64,000 nt of DNA from Paractinoplanes abujensis (GCF_014204895.1 NZ_JACHMF010000001.1:8556001-8620000), one strand, 5' to 3'; shown: positions 1 to 9,600, counted from the first letter of the stretch. Made by a program: numbers and translations. Notes: a model not told the origin generated them from the letters alone.

Positions 1-997
1 GATCGACGTCGGCCGGCACGAACGGGAACCGCTCGACCCGGCGCCGCAGCCCGAGGTCACCGGTGGGGGCGTCGAGCGTGAACCGTACGGTGCGGAACTC
101 GCCGGTCCGGCCGGCGTGGGTGCGCCGGTTGTCGTCGAACGAGCCCATCCGCAGCCGCTCCTGGCGCAGCAGGTCGAGGTCGACGTCGGCGATCGCCATC
201 CGGTCGTCCAGTGGGAACCGGTCGGTCTCGGCCAGCAGCACCCCGTTCTCGTAGATCATCGTCTGCCCGTCCCAGGACAGGTCGGTGGTTGACTCGCCCA
301 GGCCCGCGGCGGCATACACGTACGCGGCCAGGCAGCGCGACGACGCCGACTTGCACAGCAACCGCCTGTCCTCGGCCCGGCCCACCGTGATCGGGCTGCC
401 CGACAGGTTGAGCAGCACGGTCGCCCCGGCCAGGGCGGCTTCGGCGCTGGGCGGGATCGGCACCCACATGTCCTCGCAGACCTCGGCGTGCACCACCAGC
501 CCCGGCACGTCCTCGGCGCTGAACAGCAGATCCGTACCGAAAGGAATGGTGCCGTCGTAGAAGCCGCCGCGCTCGTCGTCGCCCGCCGCGATCTGCCGCT
601 TCTCGTAGAACTCGCGGTAGTTGGGCAGATACGACTTCGGCGCGATCCCCAGGATCCGCCCGCGGTGAATCACGACCGCGCAGTTGTAGATGCGGTTCCG
701 GTGCAGCAGCGGCGCCCCCACCACCAGCACCGGCAGCAGCTCGGCCGACCCGTCGACCACCGTTCTCAGCCCGGCCCGCACCTCGTCGAGCAGCACGTCC
801 TGCATCAGCAGGTCCTCGATCGAATAGCCGCACAATCCCAGCTCGGGAAAGAGCGCGACGGCCACCCCCTGCTCGGAGCACTCGCGGGCCAGGCTCAGGA
901 TCGCCGCCGCGTTGGCCGCGGGATCCCCTACGACGACGTGATCGGTGCACGCGGCCACGCGCGCGAACCCGTGCTGGTAGACAGATCGGAAGTTCAC
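1..997 (-). CDS. nadE: Glutamine-dependent NAD+ synthetase, N-terminal part (cut by window edge)
   Basis: The visible 332 residues are the nitrilase-fold glutaminase domain that makes ammonia for the last step of NAD synthesis. The catalytic triad is present: Glu in LFPELGLCGY, Lys in APKSYLPNYREFYEKR and Cys in AEVCEDMWVP. The synthetase domain lies beyond the left edge, so completeness cannot be judged. The chosen GTG start gives VNFRSVYQHGFARVA, the usual beginning of this family. The gene is preceded by a VOC gene on the same strand 71 bp away. A longer ORF in another frame across this stretch is a shadow. Confidence 0.93.
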   Translation of the reverse strand, partial: MNFRSVYQHGFARVAACTDHVVVGDPAANAAAILSLARECSEQGVAVALFPELGLCGYSIEDLLMQDVLLDEVRAGLRTVVDGSAELLPVLVVGAPLLHRNRIYNCAVVIHRGRILGIAPKSYLPNYREFYEKRQIAAGDDERGGFYDGTIPFGTDLLFSAEDVPGLVVHAEVCEDMWVPIPPSAEAALAGATVLLNLSGSPITVGRAEDRRLLCKSASSRCLAAYVYAAAGLGESTTDLSWDGQTMIYENGVLLAETDRFPLDDRMAIADVDLDLLRQERLRMGSFDDNRRTHAGRTGEFRTVRFTLDAPTGDLGLRRRVERFPFVPADVD

Positions 998-1068
998 CAC
1001 CCCATCATGGTCAGACTCCCCGCGTCTGTCCTGCCAACCGGGGGGTGCCCCACGAGCCTGAGCGATGC

Positions 1069-1446
1069 TCAATCCAAGCAGAACTCGTTGCCCTCCGGGT
1101 CCTGCATGTTCTGGCAGGACTCGTTCACGCCGTCGGCCACCAGCAGGATCCCCCGCTTCGCACCGAGCGCTTCCAGCCGTACGCATTCGGCCTCCAGGGC
1201 GTCCAGCCGCTCCTGGCCGACGAGCCCGGTGCCGACCCGCACGTCGAGGTGCACGCGGTTCTTCACGACCTTGCCCTCGGGCACCCGCAGGAAGAGCAGC
1301 CGGGGGCGTACGCCGCCGGGGTCGGCGCAGGCGAACGCGGTCTCCGTCGACACCGTGGCCTCGTAGCCCAGCACCTCGCACCAGAAGGGCCCGACCCGCT
1401 GCGGCTCGGCGCAGTCGAACGTGACCTGAAAGTCCTTGGACGTCAT
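1069..1446 (-). CDS. VOC (glyoxalase-like) family protein
   Basis: This 125-aa protein has the single-domain vicinal-oxygen-chelate fold signature: an N-terminal strand (FQVTFDCAEPQRVGPFWCEVLGYE), a central HLDVRVG segment and a C-terminal QDPEGNEFCLD. The actinobacterial group with this ending is usually annotated glyoxalase-like, with substrate unknown. Its ATG lies 26 bp from the ATG of the divergent dioxygenase gene, so the two probably share a promoter region. Family assignment is firm; substrate is not inferable. Confidence 0.85.
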   Translation of the reverse strand: MTSKDFQVTFDCAEPQRVGPFWCEVLGYEATVSTETAFACADPGGVRPRLLFLRVPEGKVVKNRVHLDVRVGTGLVGQERLDALEAECVRLEALGAKRGILLVADGVNESCQNMQDPEGNEFCLD

Positions 1447-1472
1447 GGGCTCACGGTAGCCACACTCGGGGC

Positions 1473-2252
1473 ATGGACATCGACAGGTTCGTCCGGGACG
1501 GCTTCGTCAAGATCGAGCAGGCCGTGCCGGCGGCCGTGGTCGACGACTGCGCGCGGCTGCTGTGGGAGCGGATCGACGCCGAGCGGGACGACCCCCGCAC
1601 CTGGACCAAGCCGGTCGAATGGGTCGGCACCATGGCGCAGCCGCCGTTCGCCGCGGCGATGAACGTGCCGGTGCTGGTGGAGGCGATCGACGCGGTGGCC
1701 GGGCCGGGGCGCTGGCAGCCGCGCAACGAGATGGGTGCCTTCCCGCTGCGCTTCCCGCACACCGAGGAGCCGGACGACGCGGGCTGGCACATCGAGGGCG
1801 CCTACATGCCGCCGGGCGAGACGTCGTACTGGACCAACGTCCACTCCAGCTATCGGGCCCTGCTGCTGTTGTTCCTCTTCACCGACGTCGACGAGCGGAC
1901 CGCACCCACCCGGATCCGCGCCGGCTCCCACATGGACGTTCCGCGCGTGCTGCTGCCGTACTCCGAAGAGGGCGCCTCCGGTGAGGTTCTGTCCCCACTG
2001 GTGGACGCCGCGTCCGCGCACCGCCCGACCGTCCTGGGCACCGGCCGCGCGGGTGACGTGTTCGTCTGTCACCCGTTCCTGGTGCACGCGGCCCAGCCCA
2101 ACCACGGCACGGGACCCCGTTTCCTGTCCCAGCCGTGCATCTCGCCCCGGGACCGGTACGCGCGACGGCCGTACGAGGGAAACGACAGCCCGATCGGCCG
2201 GACCATCCGCCAAGCGCTGACGGACGGTCCGGGACACCCGGTCAGGCCGTAG
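1473..2252 (+). CDS. Phytanoyl-CoA dioxygenase (PhyH) family protein
   Basis: This 259-aa Fe(II)/2-oxoglutarate-type oxygenase begins MDIDRFVRDGFVKIEQAVP, the normal start of the PhyH family. The metal-site region reads GWHIEGAY, so the first carboxylate ligand is Glu where the family usually has Asp. The distal His is in FVCHPFLVHAAQPN, and a downstream Arg (GPRF) could bind the co-substrate carboxylate. It is divergent from the VOC gene with only 26 bp between starts. Its end overlaps the convergent protease gene by 11 nt. Substrate unknown. Confidence 0.83.
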   Translation: MDIDRFVRDGFVKIEQAVPAAVVDDCARLLWERIDAERDDPRTWTKPVEWVGTMAQPPFAAAMNVPVLVEAIDAVAGPGRWQPRNEMGAFPLRFPHTEEPDDAGWHIEGAYMPPGETSYWTNVHSSYRALLLLFLFTDVDERTAPTRIRAGSHMDVPRVLLPYSEEGASGEVLSPLVDAASAHRPTVLGTGRAGDVFVCHPFLVHAAQPNHGTGPRFLSQPCISPRDRYARRPYEGNDSPIGRTIRQALTDGPGHPVRP

Positions 2253-2991
2253 GCAGACCACCGACCTGCGTGTTGACCCACGTGCGGATCGAGGGCAGGT
2301 CGCCGTAGATGGACGGCGCGGTGGCGCACGTCGAACTGCTGTTGCCGGCCCGGCTGGTCACGCCGATCAGATTCCAGCGGCCGTTGACCGTACGGACCTG
2401 GGGGCCGCCCGAGTCGCCGTAACAGGCGCCGGCCACGCCGCCCGTGTTGTTGGTGCAGATCTCGTACGGTCCGTTGATGCCCGCGCAGCGGCTGTCGGCC
2501 ACGATCGACGTGTCGAGCTGGTGCGCCACGGCCGGCGACGACCCACAGCCGCGCGGCGCGCAGGTCTGGCCCCAGCCGATGATCCGGGTGGCCGTGCCGA
2601 CCGCGCCCGACGTCGACGGGATCGGCGCCGGGACGTAGCTGACCGAGGAAGCCAGCTCGAACAACTTCACGTCGATGTTCGGGTGGCTGACCGCGCGCCG
2701 CACCGAGACGACGGTGCCGCCGCTGGTGCGGTTGACGCTGCCGACCCGTACGGAAGCCGGGGTCGGGCAGTGCTTGGCCGTGACCACCCAGTTCGCCTTG
2801 ATCAGCGAGCCGGTGCAGCCGGAGGTGTAAACCATGAACGGGTAGTTCTCGGTGGCCGGTTGACCACCGACGACCGAAGGGCCCACCACGGGATCGGCCG
2901 TGGGTGCGGCCACCGCGGAGGCGGCCGGGGAGAGCAGACCCGCGGCGAGCACGCTGGCCGCGGTGAGCAGGGTCCGGGCGAGGAGGCGCAT
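2242..2991 (-). CDS. Secreted trypsin-like serine protease
   Basis: This 249-aa S1-family protease carries a Sec signal peptide (MRLLARTLLTAASVLAAGLL, cleavage near ASAVAA). After a short propeptide, the mature enzyme probably starts at VVGGQPATENYPF. The triad is visible: His in VVTAKHC, Asp in HPNIDVKLFEL and Ser in CYGDSGGP. Several Cys pairs suit an extracellular enzyme. I chose the internal ATG rather than an upstream one 36 nt earlier because it opens the signal peptide directly. Streptogrisin-like proteases are a close alternative, but the chymotrypsin fold is clear. Confidence 0.92.
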   Translation of the reverse strand: MRLLARTLLTAASVLAAGLLSPAASAVAAPTADPVVGPSVVGGQPATENYPFMVYTSGCTGSLIKANWVVTAKHCPTPASVRVGSVNRTSGGTVVSVRRAVSHPNIDVKLFELASSVSYVPAPIPSTSGAVGTATRIIGWGQTCAPRGCGSSPAVAHQLDTSIVADSRCAGINGPYEICTNNTGGVAGACYGDSGGPQVRTVNGRWNLIGVTSRAGNSSSTCATAPSIYGDLPSIRTWVNTQVGGLPTA

Positions 2992-3060
2992 GGATGACGT
3001 CCTGTCTTGGCCGGTGGGGGGTGACAACGGGCCGGTGGCCCGGCCACACCGTAGCCGTGA

Positions 3061-3072
3061 ATAGACGTCTAT
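3061..3072. promoter_or_regulatory. Perfect 12-bp palindrome upstream of the protease gene
   Basis: ATAGACGTCTAT is a perfect inverted repeat 70 bp upstream of the protease ATG, in the gap between two minus-strand genes. It is followed by ATCGAT. The position suits an operator, but no cognate regulator is next to it. Confidence 0.4.
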
Positions 3073-3081
3073 CGATACATG

Positions 3082-3444
3082 TCAGTTGGGGCCTATCACC
3101 GGCGGGATGCCCAGCGCTCTCGCAACGGCCTGGGCCGCCGCAAACCTGACATCGCCTATCTGGGTGTCCGTCTCCGTGCAGAAGATCTTGATCACCGTCA
3201 CCCGGTAGCTGTCGCCCCCACTGCGGGCCACCGCGTCCCGGACACCCGCGATCGCCTCCGCCGCCCGCTGATCGTCCCACTCGCCATAGCCGTACGCGTC
3301 GGGCCCGTAAACGTCGCGCCGCCACCCGAACACGTCGTCCGAGACGGTGACCTCATCACGCGCGGACGGCTCCACCCGCACCACGACGTCCGCGACATGC
3401 GACAACCTGCCGATCATCCGCCGCAACCGGTACTCGCCGTCCAT
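3082..3444 (-). CDS. Small conserved-looking protein of unknown function
   Basis: The 120-aa product begins MDGEYRLRRMIGRLSHVADVVVRVEP. It has an acidic Tyr/Trp-rich middle (WRRDVYGPDAYGYGEWDDQR) and an alpha/beta C-terminus (SYRVTVIKIFCTETDTQIGDVRFAAAQAVARALG). No signal peptide or membrane helix is seen, so it is probably cytoplasmic. Codon use is typical of the window and the ORF is clean. I do not recognise the family and assign no role. It lies upstream of, and on the same strand as, the protease gene. Confidence 0.6.
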   Translation of the reverse strand: MDGEYRLRRMIGRLSHVADVVVRVEPSARDEVTVSDDVFGWRRDVYGPDAYGYGEWDDQRAAEAIAGVRDAVARSGGDSYRVTVIKIFCTETDTQIGDVRFAAAQAVARALGIPPVIGPN

Positions 3445-4053
3445 GCCGCGATAGTACGAACCCCGCGCCCCGCGAGGCGCCGTCGCGCCATGGATGAGCC
3501 ACCGCTACAGCACTTCACGAGGTGTTGGTCATTCGGGCGATCGTCCTTGCTCGTAGTCTCGACACCATCGACATCTCACGTTCTTGATGATGGCGATTTC
3601 GGGCCCGCCCTCCAGCGCTGACCGGCTCACGTGCCGATGCGCCAAACATTTCCACGCCCGGGTCGCTGCTTGCGACGGGCCGTTGCCCTCGGCTGCGAGT
3701 GGCTTCAGCCGTGCTGGGTGACCGAGCCCGCGGAGTGGTCGCCTGGTTGAGGCTGAGCACGGGCCAGGTCGACACCTTGCGGGCTGCTGCCGGGTGTCCA
3801 TCTGCGTCGACCCAGCCAACACTACGAACAGCTACATCAGCGTGCACATCCCGACCTGGAACCGCGCGCCGGCCCGTTCACGCCCGCTGCCAAAGCCGTC
3901 GTCTTTACCTCGCACGGCAACCCGTTGCTCCCCTGGCCAGTTCTGCGGCACTTCATCGATGCCATCTCGGCCAGCGGATACATCGCCGACAATCCGGCTT
4001 GACCGGCGATCCGAGCCAGCTCGCTCTAGCGGCGGCGGAACGAGCGTCTCGCG
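3445..4053. other. Intergenic stretch of about 600 bp, lower GC, one gene remnant
   Basis: This gap is visibly less GC-rich than its surroundings, and no ORF in it has normal coding character. It holds the start-less open frame described at 3757-4002. I see no clear promoter or terminator. It may be a decayed gene or a site of past insertion. Confidence 0.5.
3757..4002 (+). pseudogene. Start-less C-terminal gene remnant
   Basis: Between an in-frame TGA at 3754-3756 and the TGA at 4000-4002, one frame is open for 81 codons with no ATG or GTG. It reads like real protein, including LRRPSQHYEQLHQRAHP, AKAVVFTSHGNPLLPWPVLR and HFIDAISASGYIADNPA. The absence of any usual start suggests the 3' end of a gene whose front has been lost or frameshifted. 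An overlapping plus frame just upstream (near 3699-3790) could be part of the same decayed gene. The family is not recognised. Confidence 0.4.
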
Positions 4054-4680
4054 TCAGCCGCGAGAAACCCCAGCGAGGTGCTCGGCGACGTTAAATAGAG
4101 ATCCGCATTCGGGACACTCGATGCGGCCGAAGAGGCGGGTCAGGGCTGTGGCGAGGACGGCGCGGCCACCTTCAACCGCCTCAGCGTGAAGGCGCTCGGC
4201 CACCTCGCTGGACAGGCCGGGGATGACCGAGGACTCGTCGTCCCCTAGATCTACCAACACCTCCGCGTCACAACCAGGGCATTCCACGTCGACTTCCCCG
4301 TCATTGAGATGATCGAGCTCCTTGCCCCACAATTCATCGCCGTCGAATCCCAGGATCGCCTGCTGGAGGTAGACGAACTCACGATCGTCGGAGGCGTTTG
4401 CTAGACGCTGCGCGGCCATACCTCGTAGAGCAGCAATCTCGCCACGGTACGAGGTCCGGTCCGCCTCCAAGGAGTCCACGACGATGTATCCGGCCAGAGC
4501 CAATGCCTTGACACATGCTTCGCCGGTGAACGCAGCAATCGTCGTCGACAGCCACGGCACCAAGACCGCGCTGGCGGGATCGCAGTTGCCTTGATGACAC
4601 GACTTCGCCCAGATGAAGCTCCATGCCTCGGAGGCAGGATCAGCCGCTGCGGCTTGCAAGATGTCCGGAGAGATTTCCAT
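4054..4680 (-). CDS. Unknown protein with C-terminal CxxC...CxxC zinc-ribbon-like segment
   Basis: The 208-aa product has a mostly helical N-terminal half (residues 1-115; EISPDILQAAAADPASEAW at the start). A C-terminal part follows, with two Cys pairs, ECPGCDAEV and IECPECGSL, about 65 residues apart. That pattern suggests a zinc ribbon or structural metal site. The ATG at 4680 was preferred over a GTG 36 nt upstream because GAGG lies just before it. Base composition is less GC-biased than its neighbours, so a recent arrival is possible. No function is assigned. Confidence 0.55.
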   Translation of the reverse strand: MEISPDILQAAAADPASEAWSFIWAKSCHQGNCDPASAVLVPWLSTTIAAFTGEACVKALALAGYIVVDSLEADRTSYRGEIAALRGMAAQRLANASDDREFVYLQQAILGFDGDELWGKELDHLNDGEVDVECPGCDAEVLVDLGDDESSVIPGLSSEVAERLHAEAVEGGRAVLATALTRLFGRIECPECGSLFNVAEHLAGVSRG

Positions 4681-4919
4681 CGGCCGAAGCCTCGCATACG
4701 CCAAGATCAGGTGCACTCATCTCGGCAGATCAGCGTTCGTGCCTCCGGGCGGCCTCATGCCGCTTGCTGGCAGTGTGAGCGGGCTTGCGGTCGGCTGTCG
4801 GCACCTATCGAGTGGGCAACATGCACCGGGCCCGTGATGTCGGCCTGACGGGACCGGCCGCCCCTCAGTTGTGCGTTTTGATTGCCTGCTTCGCTGGTGG
4901 GGTGGTCTACGTGGGGCTG

Positions 4920-5159
4920 ATGGATGATCCGTGGGAAGAGTTTGCGCCGGCGGGGGTGACCTTAAGAGTGTTGCGGTGGGCTCACGAGAACGGGCGGAGA
5001 CGTTGGGGGAGGGCCTGCGACCTGTTGGAGCAGCTCGAGTGCGGCAACGACGTGCCTGAGGTTCTCGGGGAGGACGGCACGGTTGAGGACGTACGGGGGG
5101 AACTGGAACGTGGCCTGGAGAGCCCCGGAGCCGACCCGCCGCTGAGCGCGCTGCTCTAA
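4920..5159 (+). CDS. Small acidic protein of unknown function
   Basis: The 79-aa product starts MDDPWEEFAPAGVTLRVLRW and is rich in Asp and Glu, with no signal or membrane segment. A GTG at 4911 in the same frame is a possible earlier start. Its stop overlaps the stop of the convergent YcaQ-like gene by 3 nt. A longer opposite-strand frame here is a shadow. The family is not recognised. Confidence 0.5.
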   Translation: MDDPWEEFAPAGVTLRVLRWAHENGRRRWGRACDLLEQLECGNDVPEVLGEDGTVEDVRGELERGLESPGADPPLSALL

Positions 5160-6214
5160 GCGGGCAGGTCGAGGGCGACGCCCAGCCAGCGGGCCAGGTC
5201 GTGGAGTTCGGTGTGGACGGCGGCGGTCACGGTGGGGGTGAAGGGGATGTCTTCGTGGATCGCGTCGACGCGGAGGGTGCCGTGTTTGCGGTCGGTGGTG
5301 GCGTCGAGTTTTCCGATCAGGCGGTCGTGGTGCAGGATCGGCATCGCCCAGTAGCCCCAGCGGCGGTGGGTGGGGGGTTTGTACATTTCGAGGTTGTAGT
5401 CGAACTCGAACAGGTCGGCCATGCGTTTGCGGTCGAAGATCAGGCGGTCCAGCGGGGAGAGCAGCGCCGTCCGGCCCTCGAACGGGGCCTCCAGGTAGGA
5501 CGGGTCGACGCGCCACAGCCCGCGTACGCCTTCGATGCGGGCTTCGATGCCGGCGTCGACGCGACGGGCTATGCCCAGCGACCGCAGCAGCCGGGCCGCG
5601 CGAATGCGTAACGCCTCTTCCAGCGGCACCACCTCGGCGGGGTAGATGCGGTGGGCCAAATCCCACATGCGGTCGCGCCCGTCGCGGTCGGCCAGCGCGA
5701 CCTCACCCCGGACGACCAGGCATTCCAGCATCATGCCGACGTTGCGGTTGTTGTTCCAGCCGGACGAACCCCACGGCACCACTGACGTATCCGGAATTTC
5801 CGATTGGGGCAGCGGGCCGTCGCGGTCGAGCCGGTCCAGGATGTCCCGGCGGAAGCGGTCGTTGGCGTCCACCCAGTGTTGCGCGCCCGGCGTGCCGAAC
5901 TGCGAGTCGGGCGCGAGATGCTCGGCCATCTCCGCCCGATACAACGAAATATCGGACATGGGACGGATCATGCCGCGCAGCTCGACGTAGGTGCGGTCGG
6001 CCAAGCCGGAAGCCAGCTCCGAGGGTCGGTAAGAAGCGCCCAGCCGGCTCCACAAAGCGAGATCGGCATGGGGAGCGACCGCCGCGGTCTGGTCGTACTG
6101 CAGGAACGTCAGCCCCGATATCACCGCATCCATCGAGGAGGGCCGCGGCGAAGTCAAAAGCTGCGCCCGTACGGCGATGCGCCGCGCCGCGGTCCGGGTC
6201 AGCGTGACTGTCAC
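5156..6214 (-). CDS. YcaQ-like winged-helix protein (putative crosslink-repair DNA glycosylase family)
   Basis: This 352-aa protein belongs to the HTH_42/YcaQ family, some members of which unhook DNA interstrand crosslinks. The N-terminal RTAARRIAVRAQLL leads into FLQYDQTAAVAPHADLALWSRLG, which carries the Q-x-D element of the family catalytic loop. A winged-helix region (DRDGPLPQSEIPD) and the typical LLSPLDRLIFDRKRM...FEFDYNLEMYKP block follow. The GTG start overlaps the TGA of the upstream F420-type gene by 4 nt, so the pair is translationally coupled. Activity on crosslinks is family knowledge only. Confidence 0.8.
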   Translation of the reverse strand: MTVTLTRTAARRIAVRAQLLTSPRPSSMDAVISGLTFLQYDQTAAVAPHADLALWSRLGASYRPSELASGLADRTYVELRGMIRPMSDISLYRAEMAEHLAPDSQFGTPGAQHWVDANDRFRRDILDRLDRDGPLPQSEIPDTSVVPWGSSGWNNNRNVGMMLECLVVRGEVALADRDGRDRMWDLAHRIYPAEVVPLEEALRIRAARLLRSLGIARRVDAGIEARIEGVRGLWRVDPSYLEAPFEGRTALLSPLDRLIFDRKRMADLFEFDYNLEMYKPPTHRRWGYWAMPILHHDRLIGKLDATTDRKHGTLRVDAIHEDIPFTPTVTAAVHTELHDLARWLGVALDLPA

Positions 6215-6624
6215 ATGACCCAGCCGTAGAGGTGCTCGACCTTGATCCGCACGACGAGCCGCCCGTCGGTGACCATCGCGCGCCGGAACTCGTCCCAGTC
6301 CGGATGCTCCTGGCCGCGGATCAGGCGATAGATCTCGACCAGTTCCTCGACCACCTCGTCCTCGAGGCCCCAGGCGACCTGGGTGAGCTCGGCGGTGCCC
6401 TCGGCCACGGCGTAACCCTGCTCGCCCGACACCTTGATGCTGATCCGGGCGTCGCGGCGCAGATTGTGCACCTTGGCCAGCGACGTGCGGGTGGAGAAGC
6501 GGATCAGCCCGGGCAGGGCGATGTAGCTGACGTCGGACAGCTGCGGCCGCCCGTCCCGCTTGATGGTGGCCACAGTGCCCAGGGTTCCCGCGGCGATCAC
6601 GCCCCAGAGCTTCTCGTCTGACAT
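6211..6624 (-). CDS. PPOX-class F420-dependent oxidoreductase
   Basis: The 137-aa split beta-barrel protein of the pyridoxamine-phosphate-oxidase-like superfamily begins MSDEKLWGVIAAGTLGTVATIKRDGRPQLS. The flavin-binding core (LIRFSTRTSLAKVHNLRRDARISIKV) matches actinobacterial F420-dependent members. I chose the internal ATG because the 23 residues before it come from the terminator hairpin and match no family start. The gene is the first of a two-gene operon with the YcaQ-like protein. The terminator of the next gene upstream ends only about 20 bp before this ATG, so its promoter must overlap that hairpin. Substrate unknown. Confidence 0.82.
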   Translation of the reverse strand: MSDEKLWGVIAAGTLGTVATIKRDGRPQLSDVSYIALPGLIRFSTRTSLAKVHNLRRDARISIKVSGEQGYAVAEGTAELTQVAWGLEDEVVEELVEIYRLIRGQEHPDWDEFRRAMVTDGRLVVRIKVEHLYGWVM

Positions 6625-6642
6625 GGTTACTACATTACTAGG

Positions 6643-6674
6643 AAGGGGCGGCGAGGTGGGCCCCGCCGCCCCTT
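6643..6674. terminator. Rho-independent terminator-like hairpin after the GH92 gene
   Basis: A perfect 11-bp stem (AAGGGGCGGCG pairing with CGCCGCCCCTT, 10-nt loop) starts 4 nt after the GH92 stop codon. It ends about 20 bp before the ATG of the downstream F420-type gene on the same strand, so it also occupies that gene's promoter or leader region. Confidence 0.75.
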
Positions 6675-6677
6675 TTG

Positions 6678-9600
6678 TCACAACTTCGCGCACTGCCCCA
6701 GCCGGAGGCCCGTACCGGCGTTCTTGAGGCCGTTGTCAACCGGCGCCGGGTTGTTGCCCGTGCAGGTCAGGGCCCCGTTGATGGTGTTGCCGGCCACCAC
6801 CGTCGCGGTCTTGCCGGTGGTCAGCGTGACGATCCCGCGCACCGTGGAGCCCTCGATCGACACCGGGCCCGAGTCGGTCGCGGTCACGAAGCCCGACACG
6901 TTGGTGCCGAGCAGCGACACGGTGCCCGCCCGGGTGGCCGTCAGCGCCGCTTTCAGGGTCGCGCCCGTGGCATACAGCGACGCCCCGTTCCGTACGGTGA
7001 CCAGGCCCTTGACTGTCGAGCCGGGAGCCAGGCAGGTGACGCCCGAGCTGACCGTGAGCGCCCCCGACACCTCGTCCGCGATGGTCGTCGTGCAGGCCGG
7101 CGCGGGCTTGCCGAGCAGTTCGACCTCGGCCGGCGTGCCCTCGAACTCGATCGAGTAGTGCTTGTACCGCCCCGGCGACGTGATCTTGAACGGCCGGGTC
7201 TGCAGCCGCCAGTCGAACTTCTGATCCTTGCGGCTGTCGATCGTCGTCCACTTCGTGCCGTCGTACGAGCCCCGCACGGTCCACGACGACGGGTCGGCGC
7301 CGGCCGTGGCCCCGGAGGTCAGCGTGTAGTACGTGGCCTGCTCGCCCGCGCTCGCGAACTCGTAGGTGAACGGCCCGCTGCCCTGGGTCGTGCTGGTGTC
7401 GTCGACCAGCGCGGGCGTGGACGCGGTGCCCTTGCCCGGCCCGGTCAGGTCGCGCAGCGGGTTGGCCGGCGCGCTGCCCTGGGTGATCGACGGCGGCGGC
7501 GAATCGGCACCCCACGACGAGGGGTTCGGCCCCATCGTGAAGTCGAGCACCGCGCCGTCCGCGAGCTTCTCATGCGGGATCGACGTCGATGCGTACGACG
7601 ACCCGTTGATCTTCAAATCCTGCACGTAGACGTTCGACGCACTGTTGGCGGGTGCGTTGATGACTATCTTCTTGCCGTTCTCCAGGTTGACTGTGGCCTT
7701 CTGGAAGAGCGGAGAACCGACCGCGTACGCCGGCGAGCCCATCTGCAGCGGGTAGAAGCCGAGCGCCGAGAACACCTGCCACGCCGACATCTCGCCGTTG
7801 TCCTCGTCGCCGGCGTAGCCCTGGCCGATCTCGCTGCCCAGGTACAACCGGGACAGCGCCTCCCGCGCGAGCTTCTGCGCCTTCGCGGGCTGCCCGGCGT
7901 AGTCGTACATGTAGATGATGTGGTGTGAGGGCTGGTTGCTGTGGCCGTACTGGCCCATCCGGACGTCGCGGGCCTCGAGCATCTCGTGGATCGTTCCCCC
8001 GTACGAGCCGGGGAAGGTCGCCGTCTCGGGCGTCGCGAAGAACGTGTCCAGCTTGTCGGCCAGCCCCTTCTTCCCGCCGTACAGGTTGGCCAGGCCCTGA
8101 CCGTCCTGCGGCACGTGGAACGCCATGTTCCACCCGTTGGTCTCGGTGTAGTCGTAGCCCCAGACGCGCGGGTCGTACTGCTCCGGCGTCTGCCGCCACA
8201 CGCCCGCCGAGTTCTTGCCCTGGAAGAAACCGACCGACTTGTCGAACATGTTGACGTAGTTCAGCGCCCGGTTGCGGAAGTACTCGGCCTCCTCGGCGTA
8301 CCGCTTCTCGCCGGTCTTGCCGGCCAGCGCCGCGGCCATGTTCGCGATGCCGAAGTCGTTGATGTAGCCGTCCATGGCCCAGCTCATCGCCTCGCCGGTG
8401 ACGTCGCTCGGCGTGTAGCCCTTGAAGATCGAGCTGGCCAGCCCCTTGCGCCCGACGTTCTGGTTGGGCGGGGTCACCGTGGCGTTCTTCACCGCCGCGG
8501 CGTAGGCCTCCTCCACGTCGAAACCCTTGACCCCTTTCCGGTACGCGTCAGCGAACGCGACGTCCGAGCTGGTGCCCACCATGAGGTTGGCATAACCCGG
8601 CGACGACCAGCGCGAGATCCACCCGCCGTCGCGGTACTGCTGGACGAACCCGTCCACCATCTCGCCCGCCGTCTTCGGCGTCAGCAGCGAGTACGCGGGC
8701 CAGGTGGTGCGATAGGTGTCCCAGAACCCGTTGTTGACGTACACCTTGCCGTCCTTGACCGGCGCCCCGGTCTCCGTCGGCGTGCCGGCCGGGCTGGTCA
8801 CCGCGGACTGCACGGTGTGCTTGTAGGCCGGGGCCTCGTTGCTGCCCGTGTTCTCGAAGGCCGAGTTGGGGTAGAGGAACAGCCGGTAGAGGTTCGAGTA
8901 GAGCGTGACCAGCTGATCCTCGGTGGCGCCCTCGACCTCGATGGTCCTCATCTTGGCGTCCCACAGCTTGCGGGCGTTGTCGCGCACCGACTCGACAGTG
9001 GCGTCGGCGCCGATCTCGAGGTCCAGGTTGTGCTTGGCCTGGGCCACGCTGATCAGCGAGGTCGCGATGCGCATCTGTACGGTCTTGGCCCCGAAGCTCA
9101 CGTAACCCGTGGACGGCCGGTTGCCCGTGGCCAGCGAGCCGCTCGCGGTCACGTCCTGGTCGAACGTGGCGTACACGAACATGCGGGTCCAGCCGGCCGA
9201 GAGCCCGCCGCTGTTGACGTCGGACCAGCCGCTGATCGCGTTGCCGGCCGCGTCGATGGTGAGCCCGGCGTTGTTGTTGACGTTGTCCAGGATCAGGTGG
9301 CCGCTGTCACCGGGGAACGTGAACTTGAACAGCGCCGCGTGGTCGGTGGGCGCGAGCTCGGTCTTGAGCCCGTTGTCGAACGTGACCCCGTAGTAGTGCG
9401 GCTGGGCCACCTCGTTGTCGTGGCTGAACGGCAGCGCCCGCGCCGTGCGGGCCGGGTTGAGCGCGGTCGACGGCATCACCTGGAACGTCTGCCGGTCACC
9501 CATCCACGGGCTGGGCTCGTGGCTGGCCGAGAACGCCTGGATCGTCGGCTTGTTGTCGGCGTTGTTCTGCCGCGACCACTGGTAGAGCCAGCTGGTCGAG

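Noticed and set aside
4962..5666. 234-aa minus-strand frame over the small acidic gene and the YcaQ-like gene end
   Set aside because: The translation is Arg/Pro/His-rich noise in a shifted frame of the YcaQ-like gene.
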